DNA of 64,000 nucleotides, taken from assembly GCA_963573305.1 (NCBI GenBank), contig OY754329.1, positions 48,318,417-48,382,416 of the forward strand. The letters run 5' to 3'. The notes below the pieces were generated by a model that saw only the letters and a program-made list of their open reading frames with translations, was not told the origin of the DNA and did no database searches. Source of the DNA: Pyrrhosoma nymphula (Eukaryota > Arthropoda > Insecta > Odonata > Coenagrionidae). Below are positions 11,701-24,526 of the stretch, piece by piece (the stretch's first letter is position 1; the number at the start of each line of letters is the position of its first letter). The position numbers and the translations under genes were made by a program.

Positions 11701-14700
11701 GCGCAAACTTCGTCAGGCTATGGATGGTCTCCTGAAGACAGCAAGGTTAACCCATTCTGTTTTCAGGCTAAGAGAAGATCCTATGGAAGCACAAAAAGCA
11801 TGCTCAATCCGCTACCGACGAGATGTTTGCTTTTCACAAGCAGTGAGTTTTATCTTTTCTTTCATCCTCATAGATGTATTTTCCGTACATCAGTGGTATA
11901 GAGGAATATTAATCTTTTGCAATAAGTTAAACCATTATAATCCATGTGGATTAAATTTTGAAATCCCTTTTGGGAAAGCTTGAGGTAGTATTCATTCATG
12001 TGGTTAAATATTTTCTAATCAGGCAATCTTTTATTTTCTGATGAATATACTTATGTGGTAATTTTTTCCTTTTAACTACTTGAATATCAACATTTTATTC
12101 CCCATTCATATACTTAATCGAGTGAGTATACTCTTGATGCATGAAGCCCTTATTCATTTGAAGGTTAAGTAATTCTAGGCTGACTTATTCTTCATTGTTC
12201 TATGATACCGTATTTACTCGTGTAAGCCGCGCACCTTTTTTCCGAAAATGCCGGTGAAAAAATGGGGATGCGCGGCTTACACGAATCCTCTAGATTTTCA
12301 TGTAAGCCGCGCACTATTTTACCTCAAATTCCTGCCGTTAGTTTCTCCTAAGTGAATACAGTACGTCCTCGCCTTACGATCATCTGACTTACGAACATAC
12401 ATATCCAATCAAAAAATTCAAACGTGTGAAATAATGTCAAATTTGTCGCCACCGGATAAGTTATTTTGCCGTTGCAGCTGGCGGTGTGGCGTGCAGCAAC
12501 TCGCGGATTGGTACTACCCCTCTTTGCCGCGACGAATTTTAACATTATTATCTCGATATATCAATTTGCAATGTTAATTGTTTACTTGCGTCATAAATGT
12601 TTACGGATGATTCGGAAGTAAGACGAAAGCCGAAAGATGCCCTGCAAGTAGTGATACATTTGGAGTAGTGATACATTTAAATTCTAAGTCCGTGATTTGG
12701 AGATATTGCTACTCTTTACATTTCAATGGAAATCGACTTCCATGTGTCAAGCTGCCTTCGCATCAAATAGAGGCATGATTCCATTCACTCATTCGTTTTG
12801 TGATGACAAATAATTATTACCTGCAATACAAGGCTCTATTCAGGTTATCGTGACGAATGGTAAAATATCCTTCCTAGGGTTTGGGGAAATTGCCTTAAAG
12901 GCAATCCTTCCATCCAGCTATCCCTCTCAATCACTCAGCCGGAAACAATAAAGCTGTCAGATTTTAGGGTGATACCTCAGTCAGATCTGAACAATTGGCG
13001 TGTCCAAACCGGTTTTTCCTAGAAGATCCCTCAAGAAAAAAGTTCTTCGTTCCTTATTTCTGGGCGCGACGACATTTATCTGCGAGGGACTCATTCAGCC
13101 AGAAAGAAAAGGGGGTAACCCGAGAGAATCACTCCTTCACCTTATGTTATTATCTACCCTCGCCCAGTTTCGCTTTTACTCAGGTGGCTTTCACTAGTGG
13201 GGGAGGGGTTGGACCCCCTTTCAGGGGCCTCGGCAGCCAACACTAGATTGATACGGCCGATGCTCGAACGAGGGAGCCGTTATTTCGGTCGATTCAAATT
13301 GTACCCATACCCCGGTGGTAGCTGTGAGGTTGACTTCGCACTCCATGATTTTTCCACAACCTGAAATTATGTTGCGTAGCGCCCGAGTGAGCTTTGAAAC
13401 GCATCTCCACATCAATAGGATAAATAACGTAGTGCATCGGTGCATGCAAAGAGAGAATCGGAACTCTAATCTGTTTTTACATCCTTTTATAGGAAGCATC
13501 ATTCACTTATGGAAGTGGATACCACGCCAGGAAATCCATTTTCAGACATGAAAATTGATACACAGACACGTTGACTTTTACATCGCCATGCTAATAGATA
13601 AAGAAATTCTGTTTTCACCGTTTGGCGCAGGAAGGATGTTGCTAGAACTTATTTCATAGGGCTTTCATACTTGTGAATACTTGATATCAACCACATCGGA
13701 GATAAAATTAGTTAACTTTCCTAAAATCGATCATTTCGCGGAAATGCTACTCGGCTATGAGAAGTGATACGAAAATGAGCTTTGATATAAGTTCTAGCTG
13801 CATCGTTTATCTTTCAATGCAGATACTCCTCAAGTTAGTACGTAAGTTTAATACAATTACTATAGTCGTGTAAAGCAAAGAGGATGTCCAGCGCTTTTTT
13901 CCACAGACCTTCACGCCGAGCGCTTGCGTTCCAGCAGTCCAGCGAACGGCTACGCGTCCTTGGCCCGCCTCTTCCTCTCCCCCCCACCCTCGCCTCGGCG
14001 CTCATAGTTAGGGGTCTGAGCATGGGGGTCCAACTGGAATTCAAATTTATTCCCACCTGTTAACAGCGCCACCTATAAGTGGGGCGCGCGACCCGAAACT
14101 TTATTAAGTAATACTTTCAAACAATAATGTTAATAGTTTCTTCGTTGAATTATTTAAATCCATTTCGTGAACATTAAGGTATTAATATTTTGTTTTAAAA
14201 TTATTATTTCAAACCATCTATGCCCGCCATGGCCCATCTGCCTCGCCACCTCCAACCTCGCCAAATCATACGTTGCTCGCGGGCTTGGAATGCAATTGGC
14301 TGACTTGAAATACTACCCTTTACTTCTCCCAGATGTGCATTTCAGTTCTACCGATCTTAATTATAACCATCGCAGGAATAGTACTACCGACCAGTCGTCT
14401 CCTAACCTAAGTCAGACATAATGAAAAACTACAAATAACCCTGTGACAAGTCAATTGCTAAAAGAGAGCGGTGGCCTCGTGGCAATGTGTAGGCTTCATA
14501 ATAACAAGGTCGGAGGTTCGAATCCCTGCCCTGGAATATTTTTTTATATTTTTGAAATAGTTTTTTTCTTTTATATCATTAGAAATTGTGTTTCCATCGT
14601 CGTTAATTCCATTTAAAATATTTTCACGATACTCCCATTATAAATATTTTCACATTTTAGTAAACCACTTTTCATCAAAAGTTCTTTACTCAGTATTTGG

Positions 14701-17700
14701 CAGTACTCGCTTCAACAATAGTTTTCAGTGTTCCTATGTAGTCTGATTTTGATGTTTAAGGAAAAATTAAAATTTAACAGTGATAACTTGCTTTGTATTG
14801 TGGTATTCACCACATTTACCATTCGTAGTACCTAAGGAAATTTGTATCGAAAAATCGAATTGCGCGCCGCGACTGGGGCGTGCCTTAGCTGCCACCTAGA
14901 TGTGAGGCATGAAACATTATTGACGTCACATGCTTTTGCAATGAAAAATAACATTGAGTTGGACTCCCATGGGTCTGAGTAAAGCGATATTTTTTCTCGA
15001 GTCAGCATCACATTTCATCAAAAGTATCACATTTCACTCATCGCTTTCCCACGCCCTAACTTCGGAGGTGGCTTCCAAAAGTAGGGGGGCGTTGCCCGCT
15101 GGGAGTCACTTATCAGCTATGAAGACAAACCAAACGTATCACATTTCAGGCATCTATCAGTTACGGACGACATTCTGCTTTTATTTGTTGATTCGACGAT
15201 GGATTTCCGTAATCTAATGATCATGGGTTGAAATTGTATATAATTCTGCAATTATTTTAGCTTGATATTTCATTTCGAACAGATGCCATTTTTTGATCTG
15301 GATGATGTGATTGTATAAAACTGTGATTATTGTGTGATGTTAGGAGAAAAATATGCACCATAAAACGGGCTGTGTATCGTGACGATATTAAAATGTAACG
15401 CAATAAATTCATGAGAAAGATGTACATCAACACTTAACTTTGGCACAGAATTTCTATTAAAGAACGTGCATTCATGTTATGACAAAATGATGAAGGCTCA
15501 AGGGAAAAAAATTGATTTTTTGAAAAAAATAATTTTTTTCCTCACGAGCCTGTCCGAAAATGGGGGTGCGCGGGATACACGAGGGCACGGCTTACACGAG
15601 TAAATACGGTAATTTGTTTTCCATTATCAAATGTAGTTTTGTAAAACAAGAGAATCACAAAGCATACATGTTCTTTCCTATTAGTTGACTGCCCTCATTG
15701 CTGGTTTGATGGCCCGCTTATGGTGTGAAGCCCCTGATCCTGGTTTTATCATGGCTTTAGTGGCGTTAGGCCCTCTTGCATGTTTTGAAGGCCTTCTCGG
15801 CAGAAGAGGTGCAGGTGGGGATGAAGAAGATCAGGAGTCTGATATGTGGGGTGATATGGCTGTAGCTGTTGAGGACTTATCCACTGTGACTTTCAGACTC
15901 GTTGCACATCGGCCATCATCACAGGTAGCATTTGTTTTGTTGATGCTGAATGGGATAGGGCTGTGATCTGATAATGGTGCAGACACCATGCATGCTGATA
16001 AAAAAATTTATCTTTTCTTTAAATTCCCCATACAAATATCAGGGTTCCTCTGAAAAATGCCTTTACATTTCGATCTAAATTTATCAATGATAAAATGTTT
16101 CTACTTTTTCAAATAATTTTACTTTAAATTAAATTGCATCAATCAATACTAAATTCTGAGTTAGTTTAAGAGAAAAATTTGGGATGTCAATGTTGATTGT
16201 CCCCTCAGTATTCTGAAAAAATTCCTTTGATGCTTTTCAATTATAGCTGATTCATATAATTAGAAGAAATTGTGATGCCTGTCAGTGAGGGAAGAGCACA
16301 GGATTTGATACTCTAAAGTTGAATTCTTACTTTTGTGTAATTGGGTAAAATTAAATGTTTTCTGCAAACTGTTGAAATGCTCATTTTTGTGAGCCATATC
16401 TTGGAAATAACTTAAATGCCAAATTTTACTTAGTTCTGTGTAAATTTTAAATGTTTTTCTGCCCACATTATAATGTAGAAATATTGTCAATGTCATTTGT
16501 ACAAAGTACTCAGGCCTTTGAAGTAAAATAATTTTGGCTTAAATGGAATAAAGAATCAATCAATTTGCATTAATTAACTCAAAATTATTGCCCACCAAAC
16601 ATCTGCTTTGATATATTTTTTTCAGATTGATAACATCCAAGATACAAATATTACTACCAATACTTGGATGAAGATAATGCAGTTTACCTAGATAGAAAAA
16701 TGGTTGTGTGTAAACATGTGCAAAAAAAATTAAGCTATAGAGCTTCATAAGTTGGTGCATACATTTTCCCACGCCAAAAGCAATAGGTTGCTTGAATGGT
16801 TAGGCAACCAGGAAATATTATTAGGCCTCTTTTAAAAAATTAATCCCTCATTCCTTTGGAAAGAAAAAAAATAATTCTCCTTGGCCACTATAAAACAATC
16901 TGTCATTCTATTCATTTATTTATTTGTGTGCTTTTAAATATAGTACTGTTAATTCTCCCAAACAGGGCACAGAGAGCAGTAGTTCTAGGACTCCAATGCC
17001 TCGTGTTTCTGGCTCAAGAGCTGCACTTGCTGTGTCTTTGCCTGTGCCTGACTCCCTTCTCTCAAGGGTTGCCTTAGTGAGGACGGGGTCTGGAGGAGCA
17101 ACATCTACAAAATCTTTTCGAGTCACGCCGGTTTTCTTTGATGTTGGGATACATGGTTGGGTTGAAGCCTCCACAGCTGTAACTGCAGGAGTGCCGAGCC
17201 GCCGCCCAGAAGAGAGGAGTAATGCTGATAATTTTGAAAGGCTGCATGAATATTATCATCGTTACAGGAAGTTGCGATTACCTCCTGAAGAGGGAAGGAG
17301 TAAGTTCGCTGCTTTCTTGGATATTCTCTTTCAAAGCTTCTGTGAGCGAGCACTGGTGTGTGATAAGTCAACATCTGGGTCTAGTATGAATTACATCTTG
17401 AGCGAATGTCTACAGCTGCACAGTTGTGCCTTGTTGTTTAGTGCAGTTTTGCTATAGTGCAAATCAGGTTGCCAGCTTAAATTGTCCCTGCCACATCCTC
17501 CAGCCCTGGGTCTGGAATTAAAGTACATAGTTGTTTCACACAAAGTGTTGCAAACAATCAAGAACTGAAATAGTAAACTGTATAAAACTAATCTGTTATG
17601 CAATCATCTTTACCTAGCATTTGTTTTGGTTGCTCATTATGGGGGGTCTTCATTTTCCATATAGCATTAACTATAACAGGTTCTCTAGCCAGTGCAATAC

Positions 17701-20336
17701 TATATAGCAGTGTGTGCATTGGCTTGACTAGCCAAAGGTCCATGGTTAGATTCCTGGTTGAGATGCATCCCAGGTCTATCCATGTCTAATGGAAATTTCG
17801 ACAGATTTTATTGCCATAATTTTCAGCAGGAGTGAAAGACCTTATTTTAATAGCCTATTATGGCCAGTGATGGTATAAGATGTACTCTCATGGGTTACAG
17901 CTTCTTTAAAGCCCTGTTTTTCCTTTACGTATTGCTATGCCGGTACTAATCAAGTCTTGATTGCTTAATAATAGCAACATTTTTTGTAGCTATTTTATAA
18001 AATTTACAGTAAATATAGTGAATATCAATGAGGTTTGATGTGACTCTTTCAGGACCCTATGTTGCTGCACTTCAACCAACATTGGGAGAACTTATCAAAG
18101 CTCTCAGGCAATCTGTGCAATCATCTCGACCAAAAAATGTGGAGGTACTACACCTTGCGGCTTCAATCTGCCGCAGAATGAAAGGTATTTTATTATTCAT
18201 TGTCCTTATGCAATCATGAAGAACTATGTACTCAGTATTCATGATTAATTAAAATACGTAGTACTTTTCTATAAAATTTTATTTGTATGACAACTTATTT
18301 TCTACTAACTTTATTTGTGACAATATTTAGACAATTTATGTATATAAAACAAACTTTCTGTACCTGATGTGATGCCATAAATCAGTGAAATGTGTCGTAA
18401 AAATAAAATTTTGTAGAAAAGTACTACCTAAGTATTTTAATTGATCATGAATACTAATATAATGCACTTCTATGAAGTGAAGCCGGCCACTGTCAAGTTT
18501 AACTATGTTCTCAATTGTAATTGGTCCATTTTTATTCATTCTGAATCCTTCTCAATGTTTTTTTTTTTACATTTTATCTTGCTCCCCATTATTTCCTCAC
18601 TTAATAGTTATGTATTTCTGTGTCATCAGTGTTTGTATGTATTAATTTGTTCTTAATATTTTTAGGTCTTCGATTTACTAGCTGCAAGAGTGCTAAGGAT
18701 AGATCAGGAATGTCTGTGACTTTGGAGCAGGTTCAAGTACTCGCCACACAGTATGATCTTTCTCCTATGGAAATTCAACTTGCTTTGGATTGTATGCGAA
18801 GGTATGTAAAAAATTCGAACGTGACATTTACTTAGTTTAAGTCTTCTCTGATAGGGCTGGCACAAGGAAATATTTTTGACCTAGAAAGGTCGCTTTTCTA
18901 AGCTCCCCCTCTTTGTTTTCCCTTCAAAATTCCTGTGGTACTTCTCTCCCATGTTATGGTGCCCTGGGCAGTCCCCCGTGGCACCTGGGCTTTAAGCTGT
19001 CACTGTTCACAGATATTCCCCCTGGTGACCAATTCTTTCACTGCCCTGACAACTGGCGAAAACTATGGTCATAAAAAAAATTACTATTATTTGAACCTGT
19101 GCTACTGATGCCATTATGATGAGGTTGAGATTGAGCATGATGGTGATACGTAGTGAAACAGTGTTCACAGCCACTGTGTAACTCCTTTAAGTTACTTTGG
19201 CTGACGACTTTCTCACAGGGACATGAAATGTGGAAGCATGGGAGAAAGTTAGAGGTGAATGAATGGTCATTTAGTGTACATACATAGCGTGGGAATAGCA
19301 TTACTTACCCTACTTTTATAGAAGTACTTGTTCTACCTGTGTCACATAGGTAGGTAGAGCAGAGCTTATTTTTTTAATTTGAGTGACATGGGAATTCATT
19401 CCTGGAATGATTATTTGATTGAAAAACATGTTTTTCGGTCTTTTAGCTTTTTTCTGTCATATGACAAAATTGAAGGTTGCATTTTTGCATGGTGAATTTC
19501 TTACTTCTGTGCACATTTATCTTTGTGTATGGTTTACCCTTGTATGTGACCACTTACTGGATCATTTGTGTATTTTTCACGTTGGATATGGCTTGAATAT
19601 CGGTGGATTAGAAGTGGGAACATTATAGCATCATAAAAATGAGACCCAACTATTCACTATCACATTGTGCAGCCTGACCACTTAAATGTTACAAATTTAA
19701 GAGTGACATCATAGATACCCCTCATCATCTACGTAGTTTCAACCAAGGAATACATTTTTGGGACAGAATTCTAACTGAAATTTCAAATGGCTGTAAGAGT
19801 TAAATTATTTTGCAAGGGTAAAATCTGGCATGTGGCCCTGTCACTTCTTTAAGATAGTAAGTCAAAAGTAATCTGAAATAGTGTTATCCCTCAAATTAGA
19901 AAGATAACACTGATTGTGAGATATGTTGGTTCCATGAATTGCCTTTATGTCCATATAAGGTGTCATCCGAATAAGGGTGTGTTCACATTCCTTTTGGTGA
20001 GGAGTGAGTTTATGGTGATGAATTTCAAGTCAAAATTTGTCATCTATGTCCATTTCAATTTCCTATTTCATAAGTTTATTACATCAATTACTCATTATTT
20101 TTCAATTTCTCAGTGAAGGTAGGATGATGGCTTATTGTAATTAGCCAACTGACTGCATAATTACATTTAATGTTGCTCTAAATGCTTCATTTCTTATTTT
20201 TAGTGAAGGGTGTCGTCGTGAGAATTTGTTTAAAAATACTGGAAGCCGACGGTATGCCTTCAGTAGTCAGCAGATGGCTTCTTTACCTAAAGCTTATCGA
20301 CCTCCGCCTGGTACTTATGGTTCTGGCCAAACCTGA
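8739..20336 (+). CDS. INPP4: Inositol polyphosphate 4-phosphatase (INPP4), 3' portion
   Basis: INPP4 removes the 4-phosphate of PI(3,4)P2 to give PI(3)P on endosomal and plasma membranes and so damps PI3K-Akt signalling. Exons: 8739-8918, 10020-10232, 10465-10908, 11612-11842, 15685-15924, 16966-17299, 18053-18184, 18666-18801, 20204-20336; all junctions keep frame and give 680 residues plus TGA. The active site CKSAKDRSGMSVTLEQ (CX5R type) is in exon 8, spanning 18681-18701. YRRDV...LTALIAGL, VTPVFFDVGI, ICRRMKG and the C-terminal YRPPPGTYG match vertebrate INPP4A/B. The serine/acid-rich 10465-10908 exon is a variable linker. The N-terminal C2 domain and roughly the first 450 residues of the human protein are missing and must lie upstream of the window. 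Similarity to a specific paralog (4A or 4B) is not decided. Confidence 0.96.
12208..15609. mobile_element. 3.4-kb terminal-inverted-repeat DNA element inside INPP4 intron
   Basis: The ends are CCGTATTTACTCGTGTAAGCC on the left and its inverse on the right, each flanked by TA (12206-12207 and 15610-15611), so insertion made a TA duplication. The GTAAGCCGCGCAC motif recurs near the left end at 12223 and 12302, with an inverted copy near 12270. The interior encodes no recognisable transposase; it holds a tRNA-like repeat and DNA shared with 32569-32935. This looks like a non-autonomous composite element. TA target choice fits Tc1/mariner-like families but also others. Confidence 0.85.
14468..14536 (+). 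repeat. tRNA-like sequence nested in the TIR element
   Basis: It has an A-box-like TGGCCTCGTGGC and a B box GGTTCGAATCC (about 14514-14524), followed by a run of seven T (14540), a possible Pol III stop. Arms do not make a convincing cloverleaf, so it is a SINE head or tRNA relic. Confidence 0.6.
17690..17790 (+). repeat. tRNA-derived SINE remnant
   Basis: Shows a diverged A box near 17712 and GGTTAGATTCC in the B-box position (about 17752), ending near catgtctaatgg. It sits in an INPP4 intron. Confidence 0.5.
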
Positions 20337-20579
20337 AGCAAGTATTATTTGGTATTTTTTGGATTCAATCCAAGATATATAAAATTCATTTGAATCATAG
20401 TTGAATAATGATGAATACCATTGCAAATGGCGCACAAATTGTATTTCCTTCTGCTGTAGTTAGGAAAAGCAGCAAACCGAGAAAAATTGAAAAAATGGTG
20501 CATTATTTAATGGATTCAAAGTGTTGTAACATAATGAAAGAAAAGTTAGGTAAATTGCTCTAATAGTTTAACTATTGCA

Positions 20580-20585
20580 AATAAA
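20580..20585 (+). other. INPP4: Candidate INPP4 polyadenylation signal
   Basis: First AATAAA after the stop codon, about 244 bases downstream. Others occur further on (near 21074), so 3' UTR length may vary. Confidence 0.5.
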
Positions 20586-22540
20586 GTCAATCATTTGTAT
20601 CCTATACATTAATATATGGTTGTATTTCTCTCACTTCATAAATGAAACTTACATGAGTGAATGTACCATTGGCATCAGAGACATGCTCTTTAAGAGTGGT
20701 GTCAGTGTTATGGCATTTTATCTTAAGTAAATTGTATTGTTGTTCTGGTCATATTGATGTCTATTAATTTATTCAACTTATTGGTACATATTTATATTAT
20801 TTAAAAATGGAATTGGAGTACTCTTTTTGATACTGTTAAATATATTGTTTTTTTTTACTTATTGTATATATCTGATTTTTGTGTATGGTGCTCTGTTACT
20901 ATGTTTGTAAGATGTTCACATTTTGAGGTACATAGTGCCAAAATCTTCCCTAGTATTTCCCCTTTTAGAAAATCATTTTCTCTTGGTCATTACTCTTGTT
21001 TTTAAAAATTTCATGTCAAAATACACCTGTATACATGTGCTATTTTTATCTCGGAATTAATTCATTTGGTTAAATAAAATGACTGCATATTTAAATCATT
21101 GTCATGTTTCCTAAAAAGCAGTTGGTATACTACTGCTGGCTTGTAATCGCTGTCTTCCTGGCTGCTTTAAATAGTAGTTTTTATTTGAGAAATAAGAATA
21201 TACATTTTAGAGTTGACATGGAAATTTTTCTTTCTCAGCTTAGTGAATATTTACTTGTTTTATGTATTGACATAATTTAAGCATACATACTGGTTGTCTG
21301 ATGATGTCTTTCTGTTTTTTATAGAAGTTTTGTTCTCTTGTTACTCAGGGATGTTGGTTTTTTTAGAGTATTTTTCTATGAAATTACTTTTATTCCTCTA
21401 TGTATATAATGTCATTACTTTTAATATCCTTGACTTTTGATAATTCCTATGCTGAACCATTTTATGTGTCAGGTTATTTAGAAAAGATTTTTTTATAAAA
21501 AGCATATCTCTATTTTGCTGTAGGTTTGTCTATTCAATAAGTATTTAATATGAATTTGCCTCTATGCAATTTTCTGTGCATCATGTTGGTTATTTTTTAT
21601 TGTCTCTAGATACGTATTTCATTTGAAACTCTTTATATGAAATATGCTGGTTGTACCTGTGCATTCCTTGAAGAATTAATATGCTTCAATTAAAATTTAT
21701 GTACACTTTAATAGCAATTAAAGTTCTAATATGTCCCATTACCTTATGGGAATGTTCATTAAGTATGAATTTTTACTTCAGGTGATCACTTGTTAATAGA
21801 TACATTTTTAATTGTTAATTTTAGCCCCTCAATACTCAGCATTTCCAAAATTGATACTCTTTGTTTTTTAAACTAGTGCAAGTTTCTACAAGTGCTCTTC
21901 CCTTTTGAATATGTATGGCCCATTTTAACTACAACCTAAATGCGATGGAAGGCCTTGTGCATTTTGATGATCCCTAATGCTAGGAATGATGAAATATACT
22001 TCCAGTTGGTTAAACTGGGAGGCAACTGAAAACAAGAGGTCATTTGCACCATTGAGGACAGATGTGTAGGGTATTAAGGGAAGGAATATTTGAGGAAGGG
22101 TGGAGAGAAATTGGGCCTTGGCATAAGCCTTCCCTCAATAGTAGGTGTCTAGGGTTCCATGTCCCATCTCACTGATAAGTATGCACTAGATTTGAAGTTG
22201 TCTCCATACAACACCCAAGTAGGGATCGGGATTCTATGGAAAAATCACCACCATTGCAGGGGAAGAAAGGATTTTTTGAGCTGAGTGAATTTTGTCTGTC
22301 CAACTAATGTGATATGGAGGGAAAGAATATCCAAAGTGTCCACCTGAAACTCTGAGATGAATTTTTCTATAAATCGTAACTTAACGTGTGACCATGAGTC
22401 TTAGCAGCTCCTAACAGTTTAGTTCACAATTTTTGTTTGCCTGAGGCAATTTTAAACAAAGCCCATGATTTTTTAAAATATTTTATATAGATTGTGGATT
22501 AAACCATTATTTATTCCCTTGGATTCATATTGCAGTATTC
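20586..22540. other. Intergenic, AT-rich
   Basis: No gene or known repeat recognised. Part may be long 3' UTR of INPP4. Confidence 0.5.
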
Positions 22541-22542
22541 CT

Positions 22543-22580
22543 GCACATTATATATATATATATATATATATATAATGTGC
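22543..22580. repeat. (TA)13 tract inside a perfect inverted repeat
   Basis: GCACAT, then TA dinucleotides at 22549-22574, then ATGTGC. It sits 28 bases left of the Penelope-like element, as TA tracts do on the right side too. Confidence 0.85.
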
Positions 22581-22607
22581 AGTGGGTACGATGTGTACAG
22601 TGCAATG

Positions 22608-23758
22608 TGGGTACGAGAATGGCTCCTTCGTACGCTAATCTTTTTATGGGTCTGCTGGAGGACAATTTTCTATCTTCCCGGTCCCTCAAACCCCTATTTT
22701 GGGTTCGTTTTATCGATGACATTTTTCTCATCTGGACGCACGGTCCTCAAACCTTGTCCACCTTCCTTTCCGATCTCAATTCCTCTTTTTCTGTCTCATT
22801 CACCTTTACCACTTCCAGCACCCACATTACCTTCCTAGATACCGATATTTCTCTATGTGATAACAAATTCCTAACCTCCCTACATATCAAACCCACTAAC
22901 CGTCAACAATATCTTCATTTTGACAGCTGCCACCCTTACCATACCAAACGTTCCATTCCTTTCTCCCTTTCTATTCGCGCGCACCGTATCTGTAACTCTC
23001 AAATTGCTCTCGACCACCACCTTAGCAACTTAAAAACCGCTCTCCTTAAACGCGGCTACCCCTCCCCTCTCCTTGATCGCCGCATCCTACCCTCCACCAC
23101 CCCTTATACTCCTCGCCCTAGATCATCCACCACCAAACCTCCCTTGAACCTTTGCACCACATTCCTTCCGGGGCTTCACCAAGTTAACCTCATCCTCAAG
23201 TCACTTTTCCCCATTTTGAGCGACAGCCCACTCACCTCCGACTTAATCCCCAAATGTCCCACCATTACTTACAAAAGACTGGCCAACCTCAACAATATTC
23301 TACGCCCCCACCAATCCCGTCCCACTTTGATCCCCCCTGAAATCCCCGGTACCTTTCCCTGCCATAGACCTCGTTGCAAAACCTGCCCTTTAATATGTAA
23401 TCTCTCTTCTTTCCACAGTCCCAACAACCCCACCCCATTTCCTATATCTTCCCACGGCAGCTGCACTACCTTTAACGTGGTATACCTTCTGCAGTGTAAG
23501 GTCTGCCCTTCCTTTTACATCGGCGAGACCTGCAATCCCCTGTCCATCAGAATAAACGGACACCGAGCCGCCCCGCCCAACTTCCCAGTCCCAAAACACG
23601 CCTCCACTCATAACCTCAAATTCGACTCTTGCTTCCATCTCACCATCCTCCACGCCCTCCCCGCCGACGCTTCGAACACACAACTTAGGAACACTGAGCT
23701 TTCTATAATTTGGTTTTGTCGCGCCTTTTCCCCTCCCGGTCTTAACATCATGCACTGA
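22608..23758 (+). pseudogene. Penelope-like protein, C-terminal half (truncated copy)
   Basis: This is the truncated partner of the full protein. It starts inside the RT domain at the GTRMAPSYANLF motif, includes the FIDD active site and the whole GIY-YIG endonuclease, and ends in the same LNIMH and TGA. The only residue difference noted is Leu for Pro in the KR(L/P)ANLNN linker. Preceding codons back to 22577 are flanking DNA. Without the first two RT catalytic motifs it cannot be active, but its 3' region may provide the promoter for the next copy. Confidence 0.92.
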
Positions 23759-23819
23759 ATTTTTGTCCTTTTACTTTCTCCCTCCTCCTCCGACGCCTTT
23801 TATTCTCCTCCCCCACCCC

Positions 23820-24080
23820 CTCCCAACTTAGCAACTTTGTTGCACTCCTCTAAACAGCCAGGCGCAATTCCCTACTTTGTTGCATCATCATCCCCCCCTC
23901 TAAACATCCAGGTGCGACACCACGTGACCTTTCCCGTCCCTCTTACACTCCCCCACCCCCTCCCAACTTAGCAACTTTGTTGCAGTCTTTTAGACAGCCA
24001 GGTTCAGTTCAATTCTCAACTCATCCCAGTTCACCCACACCCCTCCCTACTTTGTTGCACTCCCCCCCTAGACATATAGG
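23820..24080 (+). repeat. Four degenerate internal repeats in PLE 3' region (copy 1)
   Basis: The motif ACTTTGTTGCA followed by CTCTAAACA-CCAGGTGCGACACC appears four times, near 23834, 23870, 23973 and 24049. The same set recurs in the second copy (27354-27614). It lies after the stop codon, in the transcribed untranslated region. Confidence 0.75.
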
Positions 24081-24197
24081 TGCGACACCAGTGCCCATCC
24101 CCGTCCCCCCTCCCCTATACCACAACTTCCCCTCACTTCCCTTCTTTCCCCGCTTCCCTTCCCCTACCTTGGAGCGGTACTACTCCATTTTCTACAA

Positions 24198-24227
24198 CTG
24201 AAGAAGGGCCTACATGCCCGAAACGTC
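24198..24227 (+). ncRNA. Hammerhead-core-like motif in PLE pseudo-LTR (copy 1)
   Basis: CTGAAGA, then a GGGC/GCCC hairpin with a CTACAT loop, then GAAAC. This is the CUGANGA-stem II-GAAA order of hammerhead cores, which PLEs are known to encode. However one extra base separates CTGAAGA from the stem and I could not find convincing stems I and III, so self-cleavage is unproven. Confidence 0.4.
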
Positions 24228-24526
24228 TAGTAAGTCCTCTCTCTCTTTTTACTTTTCTTTCCCCACCCCCTGTCAAGTGTTTTTATTATATTGTGGCCTA
24301 TTGGCGAAATTTTCGTTACGTGTATTTTGCGGCTTTGCTGCTTTCCTCTTCGTCTTCGTGCATCCATCGGAGAACTTCTCGCCGATTTGCTGCTCGTGTG
24401 AGTGTGTACTGCTCTGTTCCTTTACCACCTGTCATCCTTATTCCTTTATCCCTCTCGCATTTTCCTCTATCTACCTCTCTGTACCTAATTCCATTGTTTC
24501 TCATCACCCACCTCCCCATCATCAAT

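Noticed and set aside
16924..17457. Complete 177-codon gene
   Set aside because: The ends fall in introns; only 16966-17299 is coding, as an INPP4 exon.
24080..24526. In-frame upstream extension of the PLE protein (149 codons)
   Set aside because: It runs across the junction at 24324/24325 into the pseudo-LTR of the previous copy, so it is not part of the element's own gene.
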